From assembly GCA_003695725.1 (NCBI GenBank), contig RFHX01000173.1:1-13650 (forward strand): a stretch of DNA of 13,650 nucleotides, written 5' to 3'. Below the pieces are notes generated by a model. That model was not told where the DNA came from and made no database searches. It worked only from the letters and a program-made list of their open reading frames with translations. This document shows, in pieces, positions 5,976 to 13,586 of this stretch; the first letter of the stretch is position 1; every line of letters starts with the position of its first letter. The translations under genes were made by a program, and so were the position numbers. Origin of the DNA: J061 sp003695725 [NCBI: Candidatus Schekmanbacteria bacterium]. GTDB taxonomy: Bacteria > Schekmanbacteria > GWA2-38-11.

Positions 5976-8417
5976 TTACTTATGTTTCTTGTGTCTGAAA
6001 TTAGGTTTCACTTTAACTTTCAAGCCTTTATGTATCGTGGCAAGACCTGACAAATCTATATCTTCTATCTTGTAATAATATACGCTTCCTCTTTTTACAT
6101 CTATATCTACAAAGCGGTATTTTGCGCCTCCTATGGCATCATTCCCCTTTGCGGGCTTGAAACTCTCCTCAATGCGCCTGAAGACGCCTTTTTTCCCTTT
6201 TCTCTTCAAAATATAAAACCCGGCGTTGTTATCTTCTGAATCAGTTTTCCATTTTAAAATCACTTTTTTCTTCTTTTGTACTGCCTTAAAATAAGATATT
6301 CTCGCAAGCGTAGGCGTAGGGTTGAAATTGTATCCTGTAAGGTTGTCGGATGTTGGACCGGCAGTGCTTGTGTCATTTAAAGAGTTAGGGTTGTTGAAGT
6401 GATAAAGCGCCATAGTATTCGCTTCGCTGTCTGATTGAGTATCGGCGGGGATGAAGTTGGCTGAATATTTTGCGCTATTTGAAATTCTTAACTCATCTAT
6501 GTATCCTTTAAAATAATATGCTTTTGTAGTTCCTATTTTTAAACAACCTACATCAAGTTCATTGCCAGAGGAATTGAGTACTGTGGTTTTGGAAGATGCG
6601 CCAAGAATCCTATCCACACCATCTATAAATATTTTAACCGTATCTGCCGTATCATCAAAAACAGCGGCAATGTGATACCAGGTATTGTCCACAAATGACG
6701 CAGTTGCTGAAGTTAAAAAGTCATTGTAATCGCTAGCGCCCGAACCGTAATAGAGCCTTAACTTTACCTGAGCCCTGCTCTCTGTACTCCAAGAGAGCCA
6801 TAGGCCATATGCCTGATCCTTCCATAAGATTACACGGTCTGTTCCTGAATATCCCGAAGTGGCGGATTTTCTGAACCAGCATTCAATTGTCAAGTCTGAT
6901 GATATTTCAGTGTCGGAACTGCTCGCACAGTTTGCATAATCATCTATCCCATCTGCGTTGAGCACTCCGCCTGCGCTTCTGTCAAAGCGTTTGAAATTTG
7001 CACCGTTATTCGCCGTAATCGTATCTGTGATGGAGTCAACGGTGCTTGAGTCGGTATCGTATGACGGGAAATCGAAATGATAGAGTACCATTGTGTTCGC
7101 CTCTGAATCAGAATGGGTTTCTTCAGGTTCAAATCCCACGCTTGTATATTTCGCAGAATTTGAAATTCTTACCTCATCGATATAGCCTTCGAATCCATTG
7201 GTGCCGCTTGAATCTTGCGCACCTACAAAAAGCGCCCCTGATGAGGATTTAATCGTCGATGTCGTACCAGATGCGCTTGCCACTTGTGTCCCGTTGACAA
7301 ATACTCTAAGTGTTTGCGCAGTGGCATCATAACTCATTGCAATGTGATACCATTTAGCCGTATCAAAACTCAAACCATAACCAATAACAGTGGGCCCGCC
7401 TGTTGGTGGCTGTATCATGGCCTGAACGTTCGCACCCGTATCGGAATACCAATACAGATAGAGGGAGTATGCCTGGTCTTTATAAATCAATCTCTGGGTT
7501 TTACCTGAATAGCCCGTTGATGCCGTTTTGTAAATCCAGCATTCTGCAGTGAGACTTTGCGTGATTACATGGTCAGCAGAGTTCGGCGCTGAAGCATAAT
7601 CATCCTTTCCTACAGTATCGTTTAAAAGAAGGACTCCTCCGATTGTTGACCGTGTATTCACGATGGAAGCTCCGTTTGCAAGGGAAAAACTGTCGCTCAC
7701 AGAATCAGTAAGCGAGCTGTCCTGAAAGTCATTGAAATGATAAAGCACCATTGTGTTCGAATCCGTGTCTGACAGTCGGTCAATAGGCGTGAAGTTTGAG
7801 GAATATCTTGCCGTATTGGAAATTCTAAGCTCATCTATATATCCTGGAAATTTAGCTATCCCTGAATCGTTATTTCCTATGTAAAGCTGGTTTGTGGAAG
7901 TGTCTATGTTGCCTGTGCCTGCCGAAGGCTCGGTTATTGTGGCATATAAATTTCCATCGATGTAATATTTGGCAACTCCTTCCGTGCCGGTAGTAGGATA
8001 AAATTCAATTGCAATGTGATACCATGTGCCAATATTAAAAATTTTCCAGTATGAATCGAAAACGAAATATGCATTAGTACCACCGCGCCAAATAGAAAAT
8101 ACAGGATAAAAAGCAGTGGAGTTGTCGGTTATAGTCCCAAAACTCAAGAAATAATTATTTCCTCTGTAAACGATATCACCGGCACCCGTAAAATTTGAAT
8201 CAAACCTTATCCAGCATTCAATGGTTATGGAGTCACTGCCTGATGCGCCAAGATTGAGGTCTGTTTTATCCGAAACCGATGTAAATCCTTTCGCATTTGC
8301 TGAAGTCCCCATATCGAGATATCCGCCTGTATTTGTTCTTGTGCCGGCATGTATAGTAAATGATAGAGCAGCAATGAAAAAACAGACGAGAGATAAAATA
8401 AAAGATTTTTTTCCCAT
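5976..8417 (-). CDS. secreted protein with three LamG domains and a FnIII-like C-terminus
   Basis: An 813-residue exported protein. A signal peptide (MGKK, hydrophobic about 5-22) is followed by three concanavalin-A/LamG-type jelly-roll domains at about 51-228, 270-448 and 490-675. Each begins with the pattern S/D-S/L-I/T-x-E-C-W-I/F and contains W-Y-H-I-A, an I/V-D/N-G strand, and the near-identical GYIDELRIS (192-200, 411-419, 638-646) followed by N-T-M-x-L-Y-H-F. Residues about 704-803 look like a fibronectin-III-type beta sandwich (VILKWKTDSEDNNAGFYIL ... VYYYKIEDIDLSG), and the chain ends in a basic FRHKKHK. Such domains bind glycans or proteins on cell surfaces; no catalytic residues are seen and there is no membrane anchor or PEP-CTERM tail. 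A modest Shine-Dalgarno (AAAGG) lies 8 bp before the ATG. It starts 13 bp after the cupin gene ends and is probably co-transcribed with it. It may act as an adhesin or matrix protein. Confidence 0.9.
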   Translation of the reverse strand: MGKKSFILSLVCFFIAALSFTIHAGTRTNTGGYLDMGTSANAKGFTSVSDKTDLNLGASGSDSITIECWIRFDSNFTGAGDIVYRGNNYFLSFGTITDNSTAFYPVFSIWRGGTNAYFVFDSYWKIFNIGTWYHIAIEFYPTTGTEGVAKYYIDGNLYATITEPSAGTGNIDTSTNQLYIGNNDSGIAKFPGYIDELRISNTARYSSNFTPIDRLSDTDSNTMVLYHFNDFQDSSLTDSVSDSFSLANGASIVNTRSTIGGVLLLNDTVGKDDYASAPNSADHVITQSLTAECWIYKTASTGYSGKTQRLIYKDQAYSLYLYWYSDTGANVQAMIQPPTGGPTVIGYGLSFDTAKWYHIAMSYDATAQTLRVFVNGTQVASASGTTSTIKSSSGALFVGAQDSSGTNGFEGYIDEVRISNSAKYTSVGFEPEETHSDSEANTMVLYHFDFPSYDTDSSTVDSITDTITANNGANFKRFDRSAGGVLNADGIDDYANCASSSDTEISSDLTIECWFRKSATSGYSGTDRVILWKDQAYGLWLSWSTESRAQVKLRLYYGSGASDYNDFLTSATASFVDNTWYHIAAVFDDTADTVKIFIDGVDRILGASSKTTVLNSSGNELDVGCLKIGTTKAYYFKGYIDELRISNSAKYSANFIPADTQSDSEANTMALYHFNNPNSLNDTSTAGPTSDNLTGYNFNPTPTLARISYFKAVQKKKKVILKWKTDSEDNNAGFYILKRKGKKGVFRRIEESFKPAKGNDAIGGAKYRFVDIDVKRGSVYYYKIEDIDLSGLATIHKGLKVKVKPNFRHKKHK
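6393..8267 (-). repeat. three tandem coding repeats (LamG units)
   Basis: Three units of about 220-227 codons inside the LamG gene, roughly 7734-8267, 7074-7610 and 6393-6950. Nucleotide similarity survives in blocks: a segment near CACCATTGTGTTCG at about 7748 recurs at about 7087 and, altered, near 6409; a GAAATTCT..CTCATC..TATATCC segment recurs near 7818, 7163 and 6483. Units 2 and 3 look closer to each other (shared TGYSG/SGYSG and WKDQAY/YKDQAY segments) than to unit 1, which suggests two successive duplications. Confidence 0.75.
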
Positions 8418-8430
8418 AATTATGGCCTTT

Positions 8431-8829
8431 CTAAATTAATTCATCCCTGAAAACATCATTCTCATTATCCGAAGAGGAATAATCGCTGTAGCAGAGAAGA
8501 TATGCGACTTTATCAGAGATATTTTTTATTGCATGTGTTATATTCGGAGATATTGTCAATATTGTATCGTTATCAGGAGGGATTTTTGTTTCTTCGGTTT
8601 CATCTGTATCTTTATTTTTTGCCGCAACAAGACAGGGTCCACCTATAATCCAGATTTTTTCTTCCTGTTTCTTATGATAATGATTCCCTCGAATAGCTCC
8701 GGGATTCATGCTTACAATGTGAAGATTGAGGGCTTTGCCTTCCTTGAGCTTTTCCTCATCGATAGGTCTTACAGAAAAACCCCTTTCATCTCTGTTTATC
8801 TCAACTTTTTCAATCTTTATTAGTTTCAT
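8431..8829 (-). CDS. small cupin-domain protein
   Basis: A 132-residue single-domain cupin. Cupin motif 1 fits exactly at 44-63: G-x5-H50-x-H52-x3-E56-x6-G63, giving a probable metal-binding His/His/Glu set. Motif 2 is recognisable as P95-x3-H99-x3-N103. The pattern RGNHYHKK..E is common in sugar-nucleotide-modifying cupins (WxcM/FdtA-like or epimerase-like) and in unassigned polysaccharide-cluster cupins, so a role in sugar or polymer modification is possible but not shown. The ATG at 8829 is preferred because GAGAG lies just upstream; a TTG at 8844 would add five residues. No strong promoter is evident: a -10-like TATTAT lies just upstream, but the preceding 30 bp is the terminator of the FAD operon. 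It is followed after 13 bp by the LamG gene, implying co-expression. Confidence 0.85.
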   Translation of the reverse strand: MKLIKIEKVEINRDERGFSVRPIDEEKLKEGKALNLHIVSMNPGAIRGNHYHKKQEEKIWIIGGPCLVAAKNKDTDETEETKIPPDNDTILTISPNITHAIKNISDKVAYLLCYSDYSSSDNENDVFRDELI

Positions 8830-8861
8830 CTTTCTCTCAATCAATATAATATTCGCAAATT

Positions 8862-8895
8862 AAAAAAAAAGAGAGGGAATGGATACCCTCTCTTT
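8862..8895 (-). terminator. intrinsic terminator of the FAD/Fe-S operon
   Basis: GAGAGGG (8871-8877) pairs with CCCTCTC (8886-8892) around an 8-nt loop, extended by AAA/TTT. On the minus strand the stem is followed by a run of nine T residues (complement of 8862-8870). It lies about 32 bp after the stop of the second FAD oxidase and separates that operon from the cupin-LamG pair. Confidence 0.9.
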
Positions 8896-8927
8896 CTTCT
8901 TTTTTCATCTTCTTTTTTTCTGTCTGC

Positions 8928-10496
8928 CTATTCTGCCGGTGGCGGTGGCGGCTCAGGTGGAACAGGATATCCTGGATTTGAAGTCATCCTTGGATCAAGG
9001 AGTTTCTTGATATCCTTTACCATCTCATGATAGTTGCACATCGCCGGACCAGTTATATAAGTCATAGGTCCAAGAGGCCAAGTAGGCATCATCTTTCTTT
9101 TTACCGCTTCTATGATCGTCTGCACATAGCCATTGATAAAAGTTTTTCCTGCTTCCAAGTCATGTTCAAAGTAAATGATCGGTTCAACTTCTGAAAAATG
9201 GCACATCTGATAGGAATTTACCCAGTCAGAATGACTCAAATCTTCAACAAAATGACCTTTCTTGTATGCGTCTTCAATAATGGGCCACATAAATTCGCTC
9301 GTTCTTATTGTATGGTCAATGGAATCAAATCCAAAACCGCCCATAACGAAGAAATCACCTGCAGGCCTGTAAAGCCTATTTGAAAGTCCGCAACGAATTG
9401 CCTCGCCTATGGCATGATGGCCAATATTCCAAAGCTCTGACCCTTCTTCAATATATTCACCTTCATGGTCCTTTACAATCTGGTCAAGAACCTTCTGCTC
9501 ATACTGAAGTTGTCTTGGAGAAGAAAAACCAATCAATGTCACAGCAAGGATGTTTTTCCATTTATGTTGAAAATCTGGCCATCTCTCCCAAAATTCCTCA
9601 ACTGATGCGCTGTCTGCCGCTAAGACCCAATTGGCGCCTTCTTCGTGGACTGCTCCTGCAATCTCAGAATGTCCGATATCATACATTGCATCAGCAAGTT
9701 TATACTTTGTCTTAAACTTGATAAGATTAATTTTAAAGCGGTCTTTAGGAAAATCGACTTCAAAATCCGGGTTTGCGCCCTTGACGGGAAACTCTCTCGG
9801 TCCGGGATAAGGAAATAGCTTTACAGCCATTTTTGTAACCATTCCCAATCCACCGCAATGGCCAGTATCAGCCCTTATAAGCCCTTTGAGGTTGAGTCCA
9901 GCACAGTCGCCCCAAAACCACTCTGCATTGGGATTTCCGGCTGAACCAATCTTCAATAATTCTCCATTCGGAAGAACCCAATCACAGGCAAGGATTCCAC
10001 GGTTAAAACCGTATTTATGTCCCATACCTCCCATACCCTGGAAAAGGTTGTTTGCCATAACAGAAACCTGTGATCCTGCTTCAGGTGTTGTAATGGAGAG
10101 CCCAACCTTATGAGATTCCGCTTGAAGTTGAGCATAGGTAACATAGGGCTCAACAACTGCATACATATTCTTTTCATCAAGCTCTATGATTTTGTCCATC
10201 CTCTTCGGATCGATAATGATTGTATCGGGACGGACAGGTATTGTTGGCGGCAGAAGATTTGTGCCAACAGGAATATAGGTAAATTGGTATTTGTTAGCAA
10301 TTCTTATTATTGCCTGCACTTCCTCTGTGCTCTCCGGCAGAACAACCGCCGCAGGACGATACCTTCCTGATTGGGCATGTGTGCTGTAAAGAAGCCACAT
10401 ATAGCTGTATGCCGTTGTCACAGCAGGATCATCGCTTATATTTTCTTTTCCGAGGACATTTTCCAGTGCCTCATATGCCCCTTTTGGTAAACTCAT
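8928..10496 (-). CDS. FAD-binding oxidase (GlcD/PCMH family), proline-tailed
   Basis: A 522-residue flavoprotein of the FAD-linked oxidase (PCMH/VAO-type) family. The FAD-binding PCMH domain spans about 47-230: YRPAAVVLPESTEEVQAI, the pyrophosphate-loop segment PVGTN at 76-80 (a variant of the usual P-R/S-G-x-G-T), VEPYVTYAQLQ at 115-125, and the Gly-rich stretches MGGMGHKYGFNRG and TGHCGGLGMVT. The rest is the substrate domain, ending with LLDPRMTSNPG, which matches the LDPxxxxNPGK end of GlcD-like proteins, but is extended by a Pro-rich tail with five consecutive Pro. Members oxidise 2-hydroxyacids or alcohols and hand electrons to an Fe-S partner. It has no signal peptide. A Shine-Dalgarno GGAGG is well placed, and the gene follows the Fe-S gene by 19 bp. 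Substrate is unknown; covalent flavin attachment cannot be judged. Confidence 0.9.
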   Translation of the reverse strand: MSLPKGAYEALENVLGKENISDDPAVTTAYSYMWLLYSTHAQSGRYRPAAVVLPESTEEVQAIIRIANKYQFTYIPVGTNLLPPTIPVRPDTIIIDPKRMDKIIELDEKNMYAVVEPYVTYAQLQAESHKVGLSITTPEAGSQVSVMANNLFQGMGGMGHKYGFNRGILACDWVLPNGELLKIGSAGNPNAEWFWGDCAGLNLKGLIRADTGHCGGLGMVTKMAVKLFPYPGPREFPVKGANPDFEVDFPKDRFKINLIKFKTKYKLADAMYDIGHSEIAGAVHEEGANWVLAADSASVEEFWERWPDFQHKWKNILAVTLIGFSSPRQLQYEQKVLDQIVKDHEGEYIEEGSELWNIGHHAIGEAIRCGLSNRLYRPAGDFFVMGGFGFDSIDHTIRTSEFMWPIIEDAYKKGHFVEDLSHSDWVNSYQMCHFSEVEPIIYFEHDLEAGKTFINGYVQTIIEAVKRKMMPTWPLGPMTYITGPAMCNYHEMVKDIKKLLDPRMTSNPGYPVPPEPPPPPAE

Positions 10497-10515
10497 ATTA
10501 TTCTTCCTCCCTGCT

Positions 10516-11793
10516 TTATAAAGCTTGTTCCACTAATTCAACAAGACTTAACATTTTAATTTTATTTCCATCAGCTTTAATAGCGTCTGACAGGTTCGAT
10601 TCACACCATGGACAAGATGAAACTATCGCTTCAGCGCCTGTTGCTTTGGCTTCTTCAATCCTTTCTCTTGCAGAGAACATTGCAAATTCAGGATAAGCAG
10701 ATCTGACACCACCGCCTGCACCACAGCACCACGAGAATTCTCTAATTCTATCCATTTCAACAAGTTCAATTCCCGGGATAGCTTTCAGCACATTCCTTGG
10801 CTCGTCATAAACTCCCTTTGAGCCATAGTTTCTTCTTCTTGGAGGATCGGAAAGTCCCCATTTAATTCTTGTGCCTTCCCATAGATCCTGAGGTTCACCA
10901 CCTCTTCCAAGATGACATGGATCATGCCATGTAACTTTCATATCTATTCTGTTCTTGAATTCAAGCTTGCCCTCTTTAAGGAGTTTGTCAAGATACTGCA
11001 TCGCCTGATAAACTTCATAATTTCTTTCACCAAGCTCCGGATAATGCCCCTGAAAGATACCATAACAGCCAGAGCATGAAGTGATAACTGTTTTTACTCC
11101 AAGTTCGTTAAACGTTTTTATATTATCGCTTGCAATTTCTTTAAAAGTGTCTTCCACTCCAACTTTGAGTGCAGGGCTGGCACAGCATCTTTCCTTGTTT
11201 CCAAGAATGCCTACATCAACACCAGCTTTCTGTAAAACCCGTAATGTTGCCTGCGCAACCTTCTGAAGGTCGGCATTATATGAATAGGTACAGCCTGCAA
11301 AATAGAGGACTTCAGCTTTTTCTTTTGTTATGTCCTTTACTTTCAGCTTCCTTGCCCAATTTCCTCTTCTTGTTTTTGGCTGCTGCCAAGGATTGTCATT
11401 CTTCTGAATGCTTTCCACAGCAGGCATATGTCCCGGTAAAGGACCTTTGCCTTCTTTAACCACATACTTTCTCAATTCATGGAATATCTCCAAAGGCTCC
11501 ATATCGCGAGTGAATTTGCAGGTTACATCACAACCCCCGCAAAGTGTGCAGGTGTAAATTACCTCAAGCACTTTGTCTGTAATCTCTATTTCGCCCTCTA
11601 ACAATGCTCTTGCAAGGTCAAACCTTCCCTGCGCTGAATAGGCATCGAACTTGTACATCTGGTTAGAAGGACAGATTTTTGCAGTCTTCTTATTCTTAAC
11701 ACTCCATGGATGGACCCATTTGCACATTGAACATCTTTCACAGTTGACAAGGTCCCATCTATATTTCTCAAGGCCTTCTTTATTATTACTCAT
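10516..11793 (-). CDS. double [4Fe-4S], double CCG-domain iron-sulfur oxidoreductase (GlpC/GlcF/HdrD-like)
   Basis: A 425-residue electron-transfer protein. Two ferredoxin-type clusters are visible: C18xxC21xxC24 with C41-P, and C82xxC85xxC88xxxC92. Two CCG (cysteine-rich) domains follow: C168, C203-C204, C240xxC243; and C293, C356-C357, C394xxC397. The first spacing (34 and 35 residues) is canonical; in the second, C293 to C356 is stretched by an insert of about 27 residues (about 299-326) before GVYDEPR. Such proteins accept electrons from flavoprotein dehydrogenases and pass them to quinone, a membrane partner or a heterodisulfide-type centre. No transmembrane helix is present, so membrane contact would be peripheral. 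It lies between two FAD oxidases (27 and 19 bp gaps), as expected for the Fe-S subunit of a GlcDEF-like complex. Shine-Dalgarno GGAGGAAG precedes the ATG. Confidence 0.92.
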   Translation of the reverse strand: MSNNKEGLEKYRWDLVNCERCSMCKWVHPWSVKNKKTAKICPSNQMYKFDAYSAQGRFDLARALLEGEIEITDKVLEVIYTCTLCGGCDVTCKFTRDMEPLEIFHELRKYVVKEGKGPLPGHMPAVESIQKNDNPWQQPKTRRGNWARKLKVKDITKEKAEVLYFAGCTYSYNADLQKVAQATLRVLQKAGVDVGILGNKERCCASPALKVGVEDTFKEIASDNIKTFNELGVKTVITSCSGCYGIFQGHYPELGERNYEVYQAMQYLDKLLKEGKLEFKNRIDMKVTWHDPCHLGRGGEPQDLWEGTRIKWGLSDPPRRRNYGSKGVYDEPRNVLKAIPGIELVEMDRIREFSWCCGAGGGVRSAYPEFAMFSARERIEEAKATGAEAIVSSCPWCESNLSDAIKADGNKIKMLSLVELVEQAL

Positions 11794-11820
11794 TTATGCT
11801 TCCTCCATTTCCCTTCTATT

Positions 11821-13359
11821 TTATAGTCCTAATTTTCCAGGATTCATTATCCCATTAGGGTCTAAATAATCCTTGATCAACTTTGAAGTCTTATATTGAA
11901 CGGCATTTGTGCCATTGACTATCTCAGCCCACTTCCCATATGCGCGAGTGAAGACAGCTCCTTCTGCATACATCCTTCTGCTTGCTTCCTCGTGAAGTTT
12001 AGAAACAAGACAGCACTCATCTCCATCGTTTGGATCATAAGGGATATTGAATTCAAGATGAGCGGCGCGTCCGTTTTCAATGGGCTGTAAATAAATGCCT
12101 ATGTCTGCTGTCGGATAATCGAGCTTTACTGCTTCTTCCATCATAATCTTTTTAAACTTACCTGCGCTCTCCATAGTTGTAATAAAGAATATATCGGCGC
12201 ATGCGCCTTTGAGGAAATCTTTCCAATAAATCTCTTTATCCCAACAACGGCGCAAATTTTTTGCAAAGAATGCAGCCGCTTTTGGAGCTTCTGGAATGGA
12301 AATTTGCGGTTTTGCACCAGTTTCCTGAGCAGTATCGAGAAAATCTGCCTCCTGATAAGCAATCCTTTCGTCCGGCAGTCTCTTTAATCCACCAATGCAG
12401 AATACTTGTATGTATTCAGGTAATTTCTTTCTCAATGAGTAGTATTCATCATGATTTTCAGCAAGGATCGATGCAAGATTTGCTTTATCAAGAATAAAAC
12501 ATTCATAGCCAATCCATTTTCTGAGGACTTTGTAAGTGAAATTTGCAGCTTCATCAATACAATCAAATGGTGTAAAATAAATTTTTTCTTTCACAGGGAG
12601 GGGCTCAGCCATTATGTTAGCCCATGTAATAATGCCAAGTGTCCCTTGAGCTCTCGTATAAAGTCTGTTCCAATCAAATCCGGGACCCCATGGACCAACC
12701 ATATCTGTATTGATGACATCCGGTGGTGCTGGAGCCGCTGAACCAGTCCTGAATATCTCTGCCTTAGGCATTACAATTTCAGCCGTGTAAAGAGGTTCGC
12801 TGTAGCAGAATTCCTGAACTGCCATAGGATGTGCTTCAAGGTGTGCAGTCACAACTGACTGGTCTTTCCTTGGAAGAAGTGGCATCATAGCACGAAGCCC
12901 TTCTTTTGCCAAAGCTTCCTGAAGTTCATCGTAATTGACCCCCGGCTGGATTCTTGTAGCTCTGTTGCGGTAATCAATTTTAAAGATTTTTTTCCATCCA
13001 GACAGGTCTATAACTATCCCTCCCATTTCCGGAATAGCACAGCCATAATTATGAGTGCCTGAACTTACTGGTACTACTGGAATCTTCTCTTCATTTGCCA
13101 ATTTAACTATGTTGCATACCTGCTCAGTGTTTTCTGGATAAACAACGAAGGATGGCTTTCTTGGTTTTGATAAGCTAACATCTTTGGAATATCTCTCTCT
13201 CGTTTCATCGTCATCTTTGACATTCGATTCTCCGACAATGCCTGCTAACTTCTTCTTAATATCATCGTGGTACTGCTTTTTTTCGGCTACCACTTCGCTG
13301 TAAGGCTTGTCTTCGAGAGGTTTGATATAATCCACCTTGGCTGGAATTTTCTCGGGCAT
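11821..13359 (-). CDS. FAD-binding oxidase (4-cresol dehydrogenase/GlcD-like), first gene of operon
   Basis: A 512-residue flavoprotein of the PCMH/VAO-type family. The FAD domain spans about 67-250: KPSFVVYPENTEQVCNIVKLA, the phosphate-binding PVSSGTHNYG at 97-106, GGIVIDLSGWKKI at 113-125, RIQPGVNYDELQEAL at 136-150 and GTLGIITWANI at 239-249. The C-terminus DYLDPNGIMNPGKLGL is the standard family ending. The NYGxAxPxMGG pattern and substrate-domain length resemble 4-cresol dehydrogenase/vanillyl-alcohol oxidase more than typical GlcD, so an aromatic or bulky alcohol is a possible substrate; this is inference. There is no signal peptide. A perfect AAGGAGGT Shine-Dalgarno precedes the ATG. 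It is the promoter-proximal gene of the three-gene unit, and it is only distantly similar to the second FAD subunit, so the two probably have different roles. Confidence 0.9.
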   Translation of the reverse strand: MPEKIPAKVDYIKPLEDKPYSEVVAEKKQYHDDIKKKLAGIVGESNVKDDDETRERYSKDVSLSKPRKPSFVVYPENTEQVCNIVKLANEEKIPVVPVSSGTHNYGCAIPEMGGIVIDLSGWKKIFKIDYRNRATRIQPGVNYDELQEALAKEGLRAMMPLLPRKDQSVVTAHLEAHPMAVQEFCYSEPLYTAEIVMPKAEIFRTGSAAPAPPDVINTDMVGPWGPGFDWNRLYTRAQGTLGIITWANIMAEPLPVKEKIYFTPFDCIDEAANFTYKVLRKWIGYECFILDKANLASILAENHDEYYSLRKKLPEYIQVFCIGGLKRLPDERIAYQEADFLDTAQETGAKPQISIPEAPKAAAFFAKNLRRCWDKEIYWKDFLKGACADIFFITTMESAGKFKKIMMEEAVKLDYPTADIGIYLQPIENGRAAHLEFNIPYDPNDGDECCLVSKLHEEASRRMYAEGAVFTRAYGKWAEIVNGTNAVQYKTSKLIKDYLDPNGIMNPGKLGL

Positions 13360-13407
13360 ATTTTACCTCCTTAATTTCCTCTAAACTTAAATTAACAAGA
13401 CACTTTT

Positions 13408-13435
13408 TTCGAACATAGACACTCTACTGTCCGAA
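13408..13435. promoter_or_regulatory. 28-bp operator-like inverted repeat upstream of the FAD operon
   Basis: TTCGAACA (13408-13415) and TGTCCGAA (13428-13435) form an 8-bp inverted repeat with one mismatch across 12 bp. A dyad of this length with arms about two helical turns apart is typical for a dimeric repressor. It lies 49-76 bp before the start codon, in the expected -10/+1 region downstream of the TTGACA box, where binding would block transcription. Confidence 0.5.
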
Positions 13436-13446
13436 TTTTAATTATT

Positions 13447-13452
13447 TGTCAA
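13447..13452 (-). promoter_or_regulatory. candidate -35 box of the FAD/Fe-S operon promoter
   Basis: A perfect TTGACA on the minus strand, about 88-93 bp before the start codon. No good -10 sits at 16-18 bp; the best match, TAGAGT (13421-13426), is at 20 bp. The promoter may therefore be weak, activator-dependent, or located differently. Confidence 0.35.
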
Positions 13453-13454
13453 GT

Positions 13455-13470
13455 AAAATTGACCAATTTT
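13455..13470. repeat. 16-bp near-palindrome
   Basis: AAAATTG and CAATTTT are exact inverted complements separated by AC. It lies 2 bp upstream of the candidate -35 box, in an activator-like position. It is AT-rich, so chance is possible. Confidence 0.4.
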
Positions 13471-13475
13471 TTTCA

Positions 13476-13500
13476 GTTATTTTTCTAATTCAAAAATAAC
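13476..13500. repeat. perfect 9-bp inverted repeat
   Basis: GTTATTTTT (13476-13484) and AAAAATAAC (13492-13500) pair perfectly across 7 bp. It has no following T-run on the minus strand, so it is not a good terminator for the gene to its right and may instead be part of the operon's control region. Confidence 0.4.
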
Positions 13501-13586
13501 TTTGGGGAGGTAATCAAAAAGAGAAAAACTTATTTTTTCAATTTCCTTTATTGAAAGAGGAGAAAAATATTCATTGGGAAATAAAT

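Noticed and set aside
8830-8844. TTG start five codons upstream for the cupin protein
   Set aside because: It would place GAGAG inside the coding region; that sequence is well placed as ribosome site for the ATG at 8829.
10310-10696. Plus-strand open frame of 128 codons spanning two minus-strand genes
   Set aside because: It is antisense to the start of one FAD gene and the end of the Fe-S gene, with no Shine-Dalgarno or recognisable domain.
13501-13530. Plus-strand GGGGAGG as a ribosome site for a short gene
   Set aside because: No in-frame start with a meaningful reading frame follows; the region towards 13580 has frequent stops.
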